A DNA stretch of 64,000 nucleotides from Batkoa obscura (GCA_030770535.1 JASVEC010000006.1:248001-312000), one strand, 5' to 3'; positions 10,020 through 23,354 are shown, counted from the first letter of the stretch. The notes: a model not told the origin generated them from the sequence alone. Program-made: numbers and translations.

Positions 10020-11369
10020 GAATAGAAAATAAAAAGTGCCATATAATTTTATAAATAAGTGCCGTTTTTAATGGATAATGACAATAATTTATACATTTCA
10101 TTTAGCTATTTTTATATTCATAAGGGTTTAAATTATACGTTAAATGTTATAAAATGAAAGAGGTCAGATTGTGTATAACTTTTATCTTATGAATTACGTC
10201 GCCATTTCATACTATGAGTGAAGATTAGGAATGTTATTTTTAATTCACTAAAGCAATATTATATAGTAAACTTTGAGGTTACTTATATCCTGTCTAAAAT
10301 GTAAAAATAAGCTACTAAACAAATAGGAAATGGTCTATTATAAACAATATTGTCGATGGTTTTTTCTGAAGTTGACAAGACCATCGGTTTATTAGATTAT
10401 AAATTATAAATTATAAACTATATAAAAATTTTATTAGGTCTAAAGCTAGTTGCTAATAATGCTATTAGCTGATGTAAATTTGTTATTTGGTTAAATAAAA
10501 AAGAAACTGATTGAATTTTCTAATGCTAATCCTAACTATAACTCTATAAGAGTATTTTTTATTATTTTGGAAAAATATTTGTAGAATAAAAATAAAAATG
10601 TCTAATATGATATAAAAGTAGTAAAATTTGGTTGATTATAAGTAATCATTAGATTAGATAATAAATATTCATTTTGATTTTATGATCATTCATTTTTAAG
10701 TTTAATAACATTAATTCTTTTTAACTACTTTGTTCCTAATCCTTTTAATATTTAAATACTGTATAACGTATAACGAAAATCTAAAATTGAACACTACCAT
10801 TTTCCTTCATTAAACTCCTTTAAAAATAGGTAATAAACTATTTAATTATATAGTATAATATTAACAATTAAACGGACACTAAAAACTTTATCATTAGGTA
10901 AGAAAATTACTATATAGTCATTTACACTACATTAAATCTATCTATTTTAATTTTTTAATACTTTGGAACTGTAAAACACAATATCTGCTGTTTTTTTACT
11001 ATCATTTTAAAATTCATACTATGATCCGAAATAAATAAAAGCTTAATAACAATTTATTTAGTTATAGAATATTGCTACTCGTATGTTTATGTAATCCAAT
11101 ATATTGTTCAATGTCTTTCAAATTATAGTTTTCTACTTAAATCAACACCCAGTATAAGATTGACAATGAACTCAAAAAAATGTTGGTAACTAACAGATAA
11201 CCATAAGCTAGAGAAACTCGAAAATAAAATTATCAGTAATTAAAGCTTTTAAAAACCCCAAACATAAAGACCTCTAGCTTAACTCATAGTGTACTAATAA
11301 CACCTTCGTATACTTAGCTTAAGAGCCGTACTATTATATGTATTTAATAGATAATAAAGGTCATTATGA

Positions 11370-11465
11370 GGGGATGTATTTTTTTGTTTAAGAGTTTTAC
11401 CACCAATTTTTCCACTTAAATAGCGCTTAAAAAATGGAAAGTCATGAAACCAAAAAAAACACCCC
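11370..11465 (+). mobile_element. Short MITE, copy C
   Basis: A 96-bp copy running from GGGGATGTATTTTTTTG to AAAAAAAACACCCC, with a perfect 5-bp TATGA flanking repeat on both sides (11365-11369 and 11466-11470). This is one of the clearest insertions of the family. Confidence 0.85.
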
Positions 11466-11685
11466 TATGATCTAGATATTTAGCAAACGGATAGAAACAA
11501 TTAGATGGATCGAATTCTGTTAAGAGTTTTTGATGTTGAAAGTGAATACAATGTCTCATCTTAAAAATATTAAACTTTTCAGTAAACTTTGTCATGGTGA
11601 AACTAAACAAGCTCAATTTCCTACTGCCGAGAATGACAATACAATATAACTGAGATAACAAACTATTGGTAGTGATGGTCAATTA

Positions 11686-11780
11686 GGGGTTGCCCTTTGA
11701 GAAGTCCTGACAGGGCTTTTGATCATTGATTTTTGCATACTTTTTATACTTTTTCGATGGTGGACCTACCCTAGGGGTTA
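11686..11780. repeat. GC-richer block with a 15-bp near-palindrome
   Basis: Conspicuously GC-rich against its surroundings. It begins and ends with AGGGGTT in the same orientation and contains AGTCCTGACAGGGCT (11703-11717), an odd palindrome with one mismatched pair. It looks like a fragment of some mobile element, but no family is recognised. Confidence 0.3.
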
Positions 11781-11881
11781 AAATAGTTTAATAGCAATTA
11801 TAAGCAACTTTAAAGAGTTTCTAATATTTTATAATTTTCTTTCTCTATCCATTTAATAGACTGCTTTTATTAGGTTATTCG

Positions 11882-12049
11882 AAATGTTCCAATACAAATT
11901 CATGCGCATAAAAAACTACTAATCTTTGGTTACAATAGCAAATTTCTTTTAACAGTAAAAATAAAAGTATTTCAATGTAGATTCTTTAATGGTGTCGCAA
12001 CCAATAACTGCTCATATTCTAATATGCATGAATTTATACTGGAACATTT
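11882..12049. repeat. Inverted repeat, candidate MITE
   Basis: Arms 11882-11905 and 12026-12049 match at 22 of 24 positions (outer end AAATGTTCC, inner end TTCATGC). Weaker complementarity continues inward around TTTGGTTAC versus its partner ATTGGTTGC. The element would be about 168 bp. No convincing target duplication was found, so a foldback MITE or a decayed transposon end pair are both possible. Confidence 0.45.
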
Positions 12050-12374
12050 TGAGCGGACCCAATAGTCCCAATTACTTTATTACTTAGAAATCCAATTTTG
12101 GTAATTTCTATTGCAATGAAACAGTAATATCATATTATTTATGGCGTATTATTTAAAATTCAAAATAACTTTAAATTAGACGAAAACTTCTCTGGAATTT
12201 TTAAGCCAACTTCTAGATTTTGTCAAAAAAAATACCAATTTAAACCCCAGCATTTTATGATAAAAAAGCCAAAAACTTAAATTTAGGATTCAAGAGTCAA
12301 AATTAAAACTTGGGTTAAATTAAAAAAAATATTTATTTTTAAAAAAGACATAATAATACGAAAAAATAATTAAA

Positions 12375-15300
12375 TTAAATAACGCTCTTTAAATAGCGTT
12401 GTATAACAGCCTCTAATTCAGATTGAGAAGTTTTTAAAACCCTTAATACATTCTTATCAAACGTATTATTATCAACCAAAAGGATAGCTGAAGACTTAGC
12501 TTTAGCTACTTGAACTAATTCAACCTCGGCTTCAATAGCATGAACATGCTCATTTTCGATCGCTAACTTAGAAATAGGTATCAACACCTTAAAAAAGAAA
12601 GCGGTCTCAAGCCAATCATATTCGATATCACGCTCACTCAACATATCCAAAAATTGATCACATAACTCGGAGATATCCACTTTAGCAATTTTTATTACTT
12701 TGGATTTCAAGCATTCCGTTATTGAAACTTGTCTTACACCTGGTATGACATCAACTTCTTCCTTCTTTTTAATGGAATTAAATGAAGGTAATGTAGCTTT
12801 TGATTTTAATAAACTATCGATGGCTGTATTAATATCTTGATTTTCAATTTCTACTCGATTGATAGTTAATTCCATGGCTTTAGGAGATTTACCAGTCGTA
12901 GCTGCAATCATAGCTTTTGCCTCATAAGTGGCCAAATCATCAACAATTTCTTTTGTATTTTGCTTGGGTGATTTGAAAATACCGACTTTACCATCTTTAG
13001 AAAAATCTTTAGTGTACTTGTCTTCAGGTTCCGAATCACTAGTTTCATTATCGTAGACTTGTTTAGCTAATTTATTATAGATATCCTGTGCTTTATTTTC
13101 TACTATGACCTTTTCGTTAACAGACACTTTTGAATCAGTAATTGTGGTATCTGATTCATTCTCATACTCTTCTTCATTAGAGTCTTTAAAGGTAACTTTT
13201 TTCTTTGGCTTATTATCCTCTCCTTTAGTAAGATCTTGACTGGCTCTGTTACGATAATCACTTAATAATTTGTCTAAATATTTCTTTTGGTTTGAAATAA
13301 TTGGTAGTACCATAGGCTCTTCACCATTTTCATCTACTTTCTTATTCATCATGGCTTTCACTTTTTCAGACATATTGGTTCGATTACCAGAGATAGGACT
13401 AACTAACAATGGACTTGTGGTTAAGAAAGGACTCCTTAATCCATTTTGTGCTGGACTACTCATTTTGTTTGGAGTCAAACTACCATTGGATTCTTTAACT
13501 GCATCTGAAACATCCTTCTTTAACCTAGCAGTTTCGATTGGACCTTCTTTTAATCCCTTAAATATCATAGCAGCTTGTGAATCAGGTTCAATTGTATTTT
13601 CATCTTTATCTTTTAAGGATGATTCTCTTTCATAAACAGGCATTGGTTCAGCTTCTTGTTTATTTATCATTTCCTTTTCTTTTAAATGATTGCGAATCCT
13701 TTCCTTAACTGATTCAGTTTCACTTTCAGTGTTCTGAACCTCGCTTTCTGTGACTTCAGGTTTAGAACTTTTCTTTTTTAAAGTGGGTTTACGTCCTAAC
13801 TTATAAATAGTAATCCTTCTCTTTACAGAATTTCTACGTCCGCCATTTACTTTAGTCATTTCATCTTCAATCTTGATCTGTATATCACCACTTTCATCTA
13901 CTTTTTTATCATGATTTTTTGTAATTGATTCAACTACTTCTTTGTTTTCTTTTGATTCTTGTTTAGAGTAAAATCCTTCATATAAACTGGCTCTTTTACT
14001 TTTATAAATCTCTTTACGTCTTTGACTATTTAATAGTGAATCATCTCGATCTTTTTGTTCTAATTCTAATCTCAAATCTTCATTCATTTTACGATAGGTT
14101 TCATACATCGATGCTCTCTTAGCTTTATATGTTTCTTTATCCCAAGTTCCATTTTCAGATCCTGAATTATATCCTTTATCATTGGTAGAACGAACTCTTT
14201 CCATAGTGTTTGAAAAGTTGGTACTATTTGTAGATGGTTCACTACTATTAGTCGACTCATCTAACTCTTCACCACCACCGATGGTATAAGCTCTACGCCT
14301 TCTACCTTCAGTAACGGCAGCCCTTCTACTCAATGAAGGTATTGGCTTTTCATTTTTAATTACTTCAGCCTCATAAGGTTCAATATTTTCAGGTTTAGGT
14401 TTAGGTGATTCAACATTGATAGCTCCATTTTCACTATACACACGTTTGAATTGATTTTCTTCTTCGACAACAACACCTGGATGGTTATCAGTGGCATTAC
14501 GACGCATTTCATTTTCAACTGGTTTAACTGGCGCCACTTCTTCATTTTGTTCTTTTGGCTGAGGAACTATACGTGGAATAGGATTAGGTGCTACTTTTTT
14601 AGTTTCAGTGACTGCTGGTTTATCAGCTTGTAGTTGAGTAGTTTCAACTTTAGTCTTTTCACGCGTATTTGCTATAAGATGATATACTGCTACCAATGGC
14701 GAATTACTTACTGTGATGTATCCATCCTGCTCTTTCCCTTTTTTCATTTCTTCCTCCAATTGTTGTAAGATGGAATATTCGCTCTGAAACATACATGCTG
14801 TCATTTCGGATATTATGCTACGATCTAACTTAGCCGGTAAAGTACGATGATTAGTAGGACGATAAATGGTGTTTGGATTAGAGCTAGCTCTTTTAGCTAT
14901 AAATGGATGTTTTGCTATTTCTGGCATAGTAATACGACGTTTTGGATTAGGATCTAATAAACGAGTAATAATTGATTTTGGAGTTGGGTGCATGTTTGGT
15001 GTCCATTTTATTTTGCCATTCATTACACATTCCCATGCGCCTGGGTTACGTGGATCATCAAATGGTAAAGTACCAGTTAACATAGCAAATAATACAACAC
15101 CTATTGACCAGATATCTACTTCTGGGCCAATATAGGGGTCTCCTCTCATAATTTCAGGAGCCGAATATTGTAATGAGCCACAAAATGTTTTTAAAGCATT
15201 TTTTTGATCAAAAAAATTAGCTAAACCAAAATCAATAATTTTTACATTATCATCTTTATCGATCATTATATTCTAAAAAACTATTTAATATTTTATAATA

Positions 15301-15863
15301 AAATAGAGTAAATTAGATTACTTCTACTTTGATATCTCTATGTACTACAAAATTGGAATGACAATACCCAATAGCATCAATAATTTGTTCAAAATAATGA
15401 GCAGCTACTTCCACTTTTAAGCCATTTCTACCAATTTTATCCGTAAGTTGACAACCACTTATATATTCATGAAACAAATAAAAATGAGATTTTGTAATTC
15501 TACAGTCTTTTAAAGGCACAATATGAGGATGTCTTAAAAATCGAGTGAGATTAGCCTCCCTTAATATCCTTTGTTCAAATGTTTTCCCTCCTCTACCCTT
15601 ATTCCCAGTTTCTGGATCTGGAGGCACAAATCTTCGTATAATCTTTACTGCTAGCTAAAAAAATAAAAGAAATTAATAAATGTTGGGCTAATTAATAATA
15701 TGTTTACTTTATCTCCATTTTTGACATTGACAATGAGTTTGACTTTACCATAGGAACCTTCTCCTAAAGTTTTTCCAATTTGAAACTCTCCTAAGGGCGT
15801 CTTCATTATACCAGGCCCTTTGCTGGTCACTGATAAAGCAGTGGGATCATTGCGATTGGCCAT
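12375..15863 (-). CDS. KIN1/MARK-type Ser/Thr kinase with KA1 tail
   Basis: Three exons: 15863-15708, 15654-15322, 15272-12375, with introns of 53 and 49 nt; 1128 residues. The kinase domain fills the first ~290 residues: GEGSYGKV (34-41), ATP-binding Lys56, HRDIK (157-161), DFG (177-179), and activation loop LKTFCGSLQYSAPE. The AMPK-related pattern GPEVDIWSIGVVLFAMLTG follows. About 740 residues are charged and low in complexity, with repeated YKSKRASLYE/YKAKRASMYE elements. The last ~100 residues (VRQVSITECLKSKVIKIAKV to the end) resemble a KA1 domain, as in Kin1/Kin2 and MARK kinases, which act in polarised growth and bind acidic lipids. The exact subfamily (Kin1 versus other KA1 kinases) is uncertain. 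Confidence 0.85.
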
Positions 15864-17160
15864 TAATTAAATTGATATGTTATTAGTATTAAGTCTAAAA
15901 GGTTGATGGAAATCTACAATAAATAAAAGCTTTATTTTTATTTATCTAATTTTAATGAATAAACAGAAAAGAAAAGTAAAAAATCAATTAGATTAATAAA
16001 GTAGTTTTTTTTTAAAGTGGCTCTGAATGATAAAGATAAACTGTACTTTAAGAGTAAATTTTGGTATTTCAAACGATTGAGATCATTCTATTATTGATAT
16101 CATTGGAATCTCTATTTTCAAAATTACTTAGACTTTTTGGTTATTATTTTAACTTTTACAAAAATTTACTCACTTTGGCCTTTTTTACATTGCCTATAAT
16201 TTTAGGGAAATTTACTAATTAATGACTTCCGAATGGCTTAACAGAGCTTTTATTGGCCTATTTTTAAATTTAACGTAACTCAAGGTGACCGTTAAAAAAA
16301 GGCTATTTCTATTTTCGCTTTAATCAAAATTTTCATCTATTTCCAAAGTTAAACTTGAATTTATCAATATTATCAAAATAAAATTCTCAATACAAATATC
16401 ATCCTCTATTTCATAGCCTCTTTTTTTTTTCTTTTTTTATATACAAACTTGAAATATTTAATATGTCAAAATTCAAACGGTTGAATTTAATATTAAAGTT
16501 AAAGTTAATTAGAAATACAAGTTTATTTTTAATCTTTGTTTAAAAAAGGGTGATAAAATAGTAAGGTTTCATCCCTCAATAATGGCAACCAGATATGCTT
16601 GATATACTGTTTATAAAAAGCTTTTATACGATGTAAAATCAACCGAAGTAGCGTTCTCACATAGCTATATTGAAATTTCACTCGAGACTATAATGCTGAT
16701 GGTGTTACACTACATTAGGTATAAAGCAACTTTATAAAAATATTTAGCGTTTGGTTATGAATAAAATATAATAAATGTTAGCTTACTTTATTCAATTGTT
16801 CTAACTGATACTGAGCGATTCAAATCTTATTTTGAACCTTTATATCGTCTATGCGTTTATGATAAAATAGTAATATAATAATAAGTGATGTTTATATAAG
16901 CTTTGGCTTATACATAAACAAATGAAACTAATAGCTAGTAAGTATTTTTAGTAAATCTAACTGATAAAGATATTTATTATTGCTATATTATATCCCTTTG
17001 TAAATAGAAAATTTACTTAGAAATTACCGTATACCACGACTACCACTTAAAGTTATATAGTACAATATTTTGACTTAAACAGTAGAAATAAAAAACGTTT
17101 ATAAATTCGCAGTATAAAAACAAGCACGCTAAGAAATCAACTTTAACAATGTAGTATTAA
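15864..17160. other. Non-coding stretch
   Basis: AT-rich DNA upstream of the kinase gene. No ORF, RNA gene or repeat could be supported. Confidence 0.5.
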
Positions 17161-17164
17161 AATC

Positions 17165-18265
17165 AAATGGAAAAAATAGAACTATTTTATTTAAAATACA
17201 GAACCAACTTCAACACATTACCCTACAAAACGCTTTTTTTAAACACGAAGTTTGAACTTCTTCAGCAACCCCAGAATCTCCCAACACCTCCACCCTTTTA
17301 TTTTCAATCGATATTTTTAAACCTAATTCACTTGGGTATTTTTCACCATCAATTTCTTTTTAGGAAGGCCATTATAAAGTTTATTCAAATACTCCTCTTG
17401 AATTTCAGTAGAATAAAAACAAAATTGATCACTAATAACACGTACATCCATGATAATTTTTAGACAAAGTTCATCCACTATAGCCTAATTTGTTTAAATT
17501 GCTACTATCATATAAGTTATTATTTGTGTTATCTCCTTTTTGATAATGATAGGAAGCTTTGTGTTTATCCTCACATAATACTCATCGAATTTCGTATCCA
17601 TTTTTAACTTCTTTATCAGCACATGTGATTACAACTTCTTTATGGATTTTCATCTTTAAACTATTTGGTCCCATAGTTATATCTTCGCCATCATCAATGT
17701 ATCTTTTGGAGCTAAAATCTTGGTTATTCATTTTGTTATTAAAAATTATTTTTAAGTTTATTTAAGAATTACTTTTAATATTTATTTAAGTCCTTGGAGG
17801 GTGGACTAGTGGGATCAAATGTAAGAATTTCTGCTTTGTTATGGCCTAGTAAAATAAAAGTTTGGAGCACTTTTAGAACACCACATGGGGTATCTTTTTT
17901 AGCTTCGCCACTTTTCCCATCTTTAAGTGCTATTTGAGCGGAGAACTTGTTAGTAAAATTCTTAAACACAAAAATACATCCGCACATGCTTATTCTGAAA
18001 ATATAAGATTATCTGAATAAACTTCATCCCCTACAATATTATAGCTATATTCTTTTGTTTGATTTAAAGCAGAGCAACTATCAGAATATTTCTCGCCTTC
18101 TTCTACATTGGCAAAATTATTTTGAAGCTGATTTTTATGTAAACAACTAGAACAATTGATTTTATTTATTTTTGCTTTGTTAACATTGTCTTTGTCTGTT
18201 GTTATTTTAAGATGATCATATTTGGATTTGTCTGAAAATAAATGATTGATAGGATTAACGTTTGG
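17165..18265 (-). pseudogene. Decayed coding locus of unknown family, split by a MITE
   Basis: On the minus strand an open stretch without a start codon runs 18265-17990 (91 codons, Asn/Lys-rich, with a C-S-S-C motif and the piece YSYNIVGDEVYSDNLIFSE). MITE copy D lies directly after its stop. Beyond it come VLQTFILLGHNKAEILTFDP (to about 17790), MNNQDFSSKRYIDDGEDITM (from about 17731) and STEIQEEYLNKLYNGLPKKK, in different frames. Amino-acid composition looks protein-like, unlike the random AT-rich surroundings, but I do not recognise a family. It may be a dead gene or several fragments. Confidence 0.3.
17887..17982 (-). mobile_element. Short MITE, copy D
   Basis: A 96-bp reverse copy with GGGGTATCTTTTTT at the left end, the family block AAGTGCTATTTGAGCGGAG, and TACATCCG at the right. 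CACAT flanks both sides (17882-17886 and 17983-17987), a 5-bp target duplication. Confidence 0.8.
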
Positions 18266-18453
18266 TTACTATCATCTTTAAAGCATTCTCCTATTTTAAT
18301 GTAAATCGAGAAGCGGAATTAGCTAGCCCAAGAACTAGCATGTTTTAATACTAATCTGCGTTCTTAATTTTGAAGATATAAATGAACTATTTTATTCAAT
18401 TTATACTTTTGAGTAAATGGGGTATTATAATTTTAATATTTTAATTAATATAC

Positions 18454-18552
18454 GAAAGTGTCTTTTTTGGTTTCATCGCTTTTTCCATCTTTTAAGCGCT
18501 ATTTGAGCGGAAAAATTGTTAGTAAAATTCTTAAACAAAAAAATATACCCCC
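18454..18552 (-). mobile_element. Short MITE, copy E
   Basis: A 99-bp reverse copy with an intact centre AAGCGCTATTTGAGCGGA and right end ATACCCCC. The left end is decayed (GAAAGTGTC). ATAC directly flanks both ends, a 4-bp duplication. Confidence 0.8.
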
Positions 18553-19621
18553 ATACTCAATTTAATTGTTTTTTTGTATAATATTATAAACTGGGAAAAA
18601 ACATATTTAAAAAATAACAAAATTAATCATTTTTTAATAATTTAAAATAATATTATTAAACAAGTTTGATATGTTTTATAAAAAAGTTAGAAATATTGTT
18701 TAATATAATAAAATACTTTATACTTTAAGATATCTGATTGATTACTGAAATAAAATTCAAATTATTAAAGCTTTATAAAAATAGAGTACACATTACAAGT
18801 TAATTATATGCTGTATATGTATAATAAAATGCTAGTTGCATTCATTAATATTGCTCAGTTCTTATAAAAAATACTTTTAAAATAATAAATTAAATTAAAT
18901 GCTGCTAAATGGTAGAAAATAAGAAAATTATAATATAATTAATAAAATATTATTGTATTAAATATATATTATATTACTAAATTATTGATTTTTACTAAAT
19001 AATATTTAATAATGATATTATTTCCATAAAAACAATAAAGTATAACTCAAATATAACTAAATAGCTATTTAAAAGTTTAAAACTTTTTGAACTAAAAAGT
19101 CAACTTTTTATTTTCAATTTGTTTCAAAAGCATTCAATTATTATTGTAACTTATAATAAAGCCTAAATCTATCTATATCACATTTCAAAGCACCTTAAAA
19201 AGCAGCATATTATTACAATGGTAGCATGTAACCGATTTCAAATAATATTGTTACTCACAAAATAATATTCCCACTCCTTTACTAAAAAAAACCCAAACAA
19301 TTTATTTTCTCGAAAATCCAGTTTTGAAGTCAACTTCATTTGGAATCCTGCCTTCCAATTATAGTCAAACAAGGATTAATATTAAGCTACGTCATTTAAA
19401 ATCTTCAATTGTTCCTATTTAAGCAAATAGCAAAGTAAAAGTAATCAATTTTTATTAAAAAAATAATGAGAATAAAAATGTCGTTCATCTTTTGAACTTT
19501 GAATTGAATTTATTTATATTAAAAAATACATTCTTCATTAAACTATAAAAAGCCAGCAATTCACATTAAAAATTCTATTGAATATCTAAAACATTAAAAA
19601 AAGGATCAAAAAGAATCAAAC
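18553..19621. other. Non-coding stretch before the transhydrogenase gene
   Basis: Extremely AT-rich; it presumably holds the promoter of the next gene. No specific element recognised. Confidence 0.5.
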
Positions 19622-21642
19622 ATGAGTGTTATTAAAGCAGTTGCAAAACCCAGTCAAATTGTACGTAAAGTCATGACTTGTGTAATCCATGGTTCAGGTG
19701 GATGTCCATGTCATGGAGGTACTATTAGAAACACTGTGAGTCGATTAGCTACTACTAAACCAGTAGAGAAAGAATATGCTTTTGAAATGGCTAGTTCCAA
19801 TATTCGATATGGTCTTGGGGTAACTAAGTAAGAGAAATGAAGTTAAAGAATTGTATTTTTTTGGATATTAATAAGTCTTATTTTAGAGAAGTTGGGCTTG
19901 ATGCAATTAATTTAGGAGCTAAAAAAGTAGCTGTGGTAACTGACGCTAATGTAAGGAGGTTTTATAGTGTTTTTTTTATAGTCAAAGTTTATTAATAATA
20001 TTTTACTTTATTTAGTTAAGTGAATTAAGTCCAGTTAAAAACGTTATCAAATCCTTAGAAGAAAATAATGTGAATTATGTTTTATTCAATCAAGTTACTA
20101 TTGAGCCAACAGATAAAAGGTAATAATTATAATTCATCACTGTTGTAAAATCATTAAACTAATATTATCCTTATTTTTAAACAAAAGTTTCCAAAAAGCA
20201 ATTGATTTTGCTAAACAGAATCAACCAGATCTTTTTATTGCTGTTGGTGGTGGATCTGTTATTGATACTGCTAAAGCAGCTAATTTATATTCTTGTTATC
20301 CTGATGCTGATTTATTAGACTTTGTCAATACACCTATTGGAAAAGGTTTACCAATTACAAGAACTTTAAAGCCATTGATTGCTGGTATGTTTATTTATTT
20401 AATTAATAAGAATAATAAACAAATAAATAATTTGTTCATTTTATTAATTTCATTTTATAGTCCCAACTACCGCTGGTACTGGAAGTGAAACAACTGGAAC
20501 AGCTATTTTTGATTATACCCCATTACAAACTAAGACTGGTATTGCCCATCGCAATCTAAAACCATTATTAGGTATTGTAGATCCACTAAATACTCGTAGT
20601 ATGCCTGCAAATGTAATAGCAGCCTCAGGTTTAGATGTATTGTGTCATTCTTTAGAATCATATACTGCTATACCTTATAATCAACGTAGTCCAAGGCCTA
20701 AGAATCCAATTGAAAGACCAGCTTATCAAGGAGCCAATCCAATTTCAGATATTTGGTAAAATAATATTTAATTGGATAAATGAATGATATATGAATGGGA
20801 ATGATAATAATATTTCTATTTATTTTAGGTCATTAAAAGCATTACAAATGTGTATTAAATATTTACCAAGAGCTTTTAAAGATCCTAATGATATTGAAGC
20901 TAGTGAAAATATGTTATTAGCAGCTACTTATGCTGGTAAATTTAATTTAAATTAATTATTAAATTAATTATTAAATTAATTATTATTTTTATATTAGGTA
21001 TTGGTTTCGGCAATGCTGGAGTTCATTTATGCCATGGGTAATTAAGTTATTAATATTTTATTAAATTGATCATTAATCATTTTAATTTAATTTATTATAG
21101 TATGTCTTACCCAATTTCTGGATTAAATAAAAAATACTTACATCCTCAATATGAAATGGCTGGAAAACCTATTATTGTATGATTTAATTAATTAATTAAT
21201 TAATTATTAAAATTCATTTTTTAATTTTAATTTATTTAGCCTCATGGTATTTCTGTAGCTATTACTTCTCCTTCAGTATTTGAATTTACTGCTGATTCCA
21301 ATCCAGAAAGACATTTAATTGCTGCTAAAGCATTTGGTAAGTTTAATCATTTTAAAATAATTAATTTTTATTTTATAATATTAATACTAATTATTAATAG
21401 GTATTAATACAGACACTGTAAAATCCGATGATGCTGGTAAAGCATTAGGTGAAGGTTTAAGAAAATTTTTAAATGATTTAAAAGTACCCAATGGATTAAA
21501 TGAGTTAGGTTATAATTCATCTAATATTCAAGAATTAGTAAAAGGTACTTTACCTCAACATAGGGTAACCAAATTAGCTCCAATTACTGTAGAAGAAGAA
21601 GTATTATCTAAAATTTTTGAAGCTTCAATGAAACTTTATTAA
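19622..21642 (+). CDS. ADHFE1: Hydroxyacid-oxoacid transhydrogenase (iron-type alcohol dehydrogenase)
   Basis: Ten exons: 19622-19827, 19887-19950, 20016-20119, 20188-20384, 20461-20755, 20829-20935, 20998-21037, 21101-21176, 21240-21336, 21401-21642; 475 residues, close to the ~467 of human ADHFE1. The mitochondrial enzyme oxidises 4-hydroxybutyrate while reducing 2-oxoglutarate to 2-hydroxyglutarate. It shows the cofactor loop [15 protein letters not shown], then [10 protein letters not shown], and the metal-ligand region [12 protein letters not shown] plus GVHLCHGMSYP of iron-type dehydrogenases. The N-terminus [11 protein letters not shown] matches the animal CPAC-like leader region. The basic first 15 residues fit an import signal. 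Introns are 41-76 nt. It is convergent with the carrier gene, 80 bases away. Confidence 0.95.
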
Positions 21643-21722
21643 TAAAAATAAAATAAATTGTTAATGAAATTTTAAATATTACTTTGTTTATTATTACATT
21701 ATTATATTATTTTATTATTATA

Positions 21723-22681
21723 TTATTCTAAACATTTTAAGCATAAACCATAAACCCCAAAAGTTACTGCCGAGGTAGGTATTGATTTCAATAAACCTGG
21801 TAATAAACCTTTATAAAAAGCAGTAACACCTTCATGTCGTAACATGTTTTTAATTAATTTACTTAGTTTTCTTGGTGTATTTGTTGTATTTGTTTTTGTT
21901 GAGATTACTACCTAAAACAAGAAAAATAAAAAATTAAATTAATAACACTATTTTTTTAAACTTACTTGTAATCTCTTCCTTAAAACATCCATTGGAAATA
22001 CAATTATTTTTGATATAAAACCAGCTATGGAACCAGCTATACTATGACTGGAATTATAAAACATAGAATCTTTGGGCTATAAAAAAGGATTAATTAATAA
22101 ATTAAAATATATTAATAAAATAATTAATTACGATTATTTCTCTTAATTTTTGATTAGATACTTCATAAGTAAAAAACATTAATCCCATGTACGGAAAAAT
22201 TTGTAGTAAAGCTGGATTTAAACCATGATAATAACCTTTAATGCCTTCTGATTTATAGATCTTCTTTATAGCGTGATGGATACTTTTATAATTCTATTTG
22301 TGTGTTATTATTATATTATTAAATATTCTTTTTAATTTTTTATAATAATAATAATAATCTTAACTTACATTATTAGATTCTTTAACTTGTAAAGCAAATC
22401 GCGTTCTTAATAAATCAAATGGATATGTTAAAAAAGTTGCTAAAAAGCCAGCAGAAGAACCAGATAAAAAATAAGTTAAATTTTTATCATGTATTGATAA
22501 CTAAATGATAAATTATTAGAATTAATTAATTATTCTATTAAATCATTATTAAATATAATATAATAATGATACTTACTTTATTAATTGAAGTTTCTATTTT
22601 ATTATAAAAGAAAAATTGGGTGGCTCCATAAAATACATATAAATAAGATGCACTCCAATTACCTTTCCAAAAGGCCTAAGG

Positions 22682-22723
<42 letters not shown>

Positions 22724-23140
22724 GTTATAATAAAAAAAGAGAATATTTTTTAATTTTACTTACCCTAATTCCTTCTTCTTTATAAATCGTTTGAAATGTA
22801 CCTATAATACCTTTATATTTTATTGGTTTTAATTTTATTTTTTCAATATCCCATAGTTTCGATTGAGACCTTTGTACCTAATTGAGTTGCTTTGTTATAA
22901 ATTTATAGTTAATTTATGAACATAATTAGTTTACTTGTAATCGTATTTTTATTACATCTAAGGGTGAGATAACAAACCTATTAGATAAAGGGAAATGATA
23001 AAAATTAAGAAATAGAAAAACTAATTATTTTATTTTCATTTTTATAATTATAATTATAATTCTATTTACCTTGATATTAACCCAGCCACCCCCCCACACA
23101 TAGCATGGATACTTGGACTAGATTCTTTACTTTTACTCAT
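21723..23140 (-). CDS. TPC1: Mitochondrial carrier, thiamine pyrophosphate carrier type
   Basis: Eight exons: 23140-23070, 22977-22935, 22877-22764, 22675-22577, 22500-22369, 22293-22132, 22076-21966, 21911-21723; 306 residues, the normal carrier size. Three repeats each carry the PxDxxxxR-type signature: SPLDVIKIRLQ, YPFDLLRTRF and FPMDVLRKRLQ, with six expected membrane helices. The start region HAMCGGVAGLISRFVISPLD and the third-repeat end LLKSIPTSAVTFGVYG resemble yeast Tpc1/SLC25A19, which imports thiamine pyrophosphate for the 2-oxoacid dehydrogenases. Substrate assignment is an inference from overall similarity. One intron (22676-22763) carries a long ATT microsatellite. Confidence 0.85.
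22682..22723. repeat. (ATT)n microsatellite in carrier-gene intron
   Basis: About 14 uninterrupted ATT units inside the third intron of the TPC1-like gene. The intron is 88 nt, longer than the usual ~50, mostly because of this run. Confidence 0.9.
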
Positions 23141-23323
23141 TTTAAATATAAAACTTAATCTTTATTTGATTTTAGATTGAATTTAATAATTGATATAAAT
23201 ATCAATATATTTACTACTCAACCAATCATTTAAAGTTATAGTTCTAATTGTTGAAATTTATTTGCTAAATGATTTTTAAATTTTCCAGTGAACTATTTTT
23301 ACTGACTTTAAATTTATTAAGAA

Positions 23324-23354
<31 letters not shown>

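Larger units (their letters stand above)
10020..12374. other. Long non-coding stretch with repeat debris
   Basis: No gene supported. It holds MITE copy C, a GC-richer block near 11686-11780 and an inverted repeat at 11882-12049. The 88-codon ORF on the minus strand at 11416-11682 overlaps the MITE and is not recognised. Confidence 0.5.
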
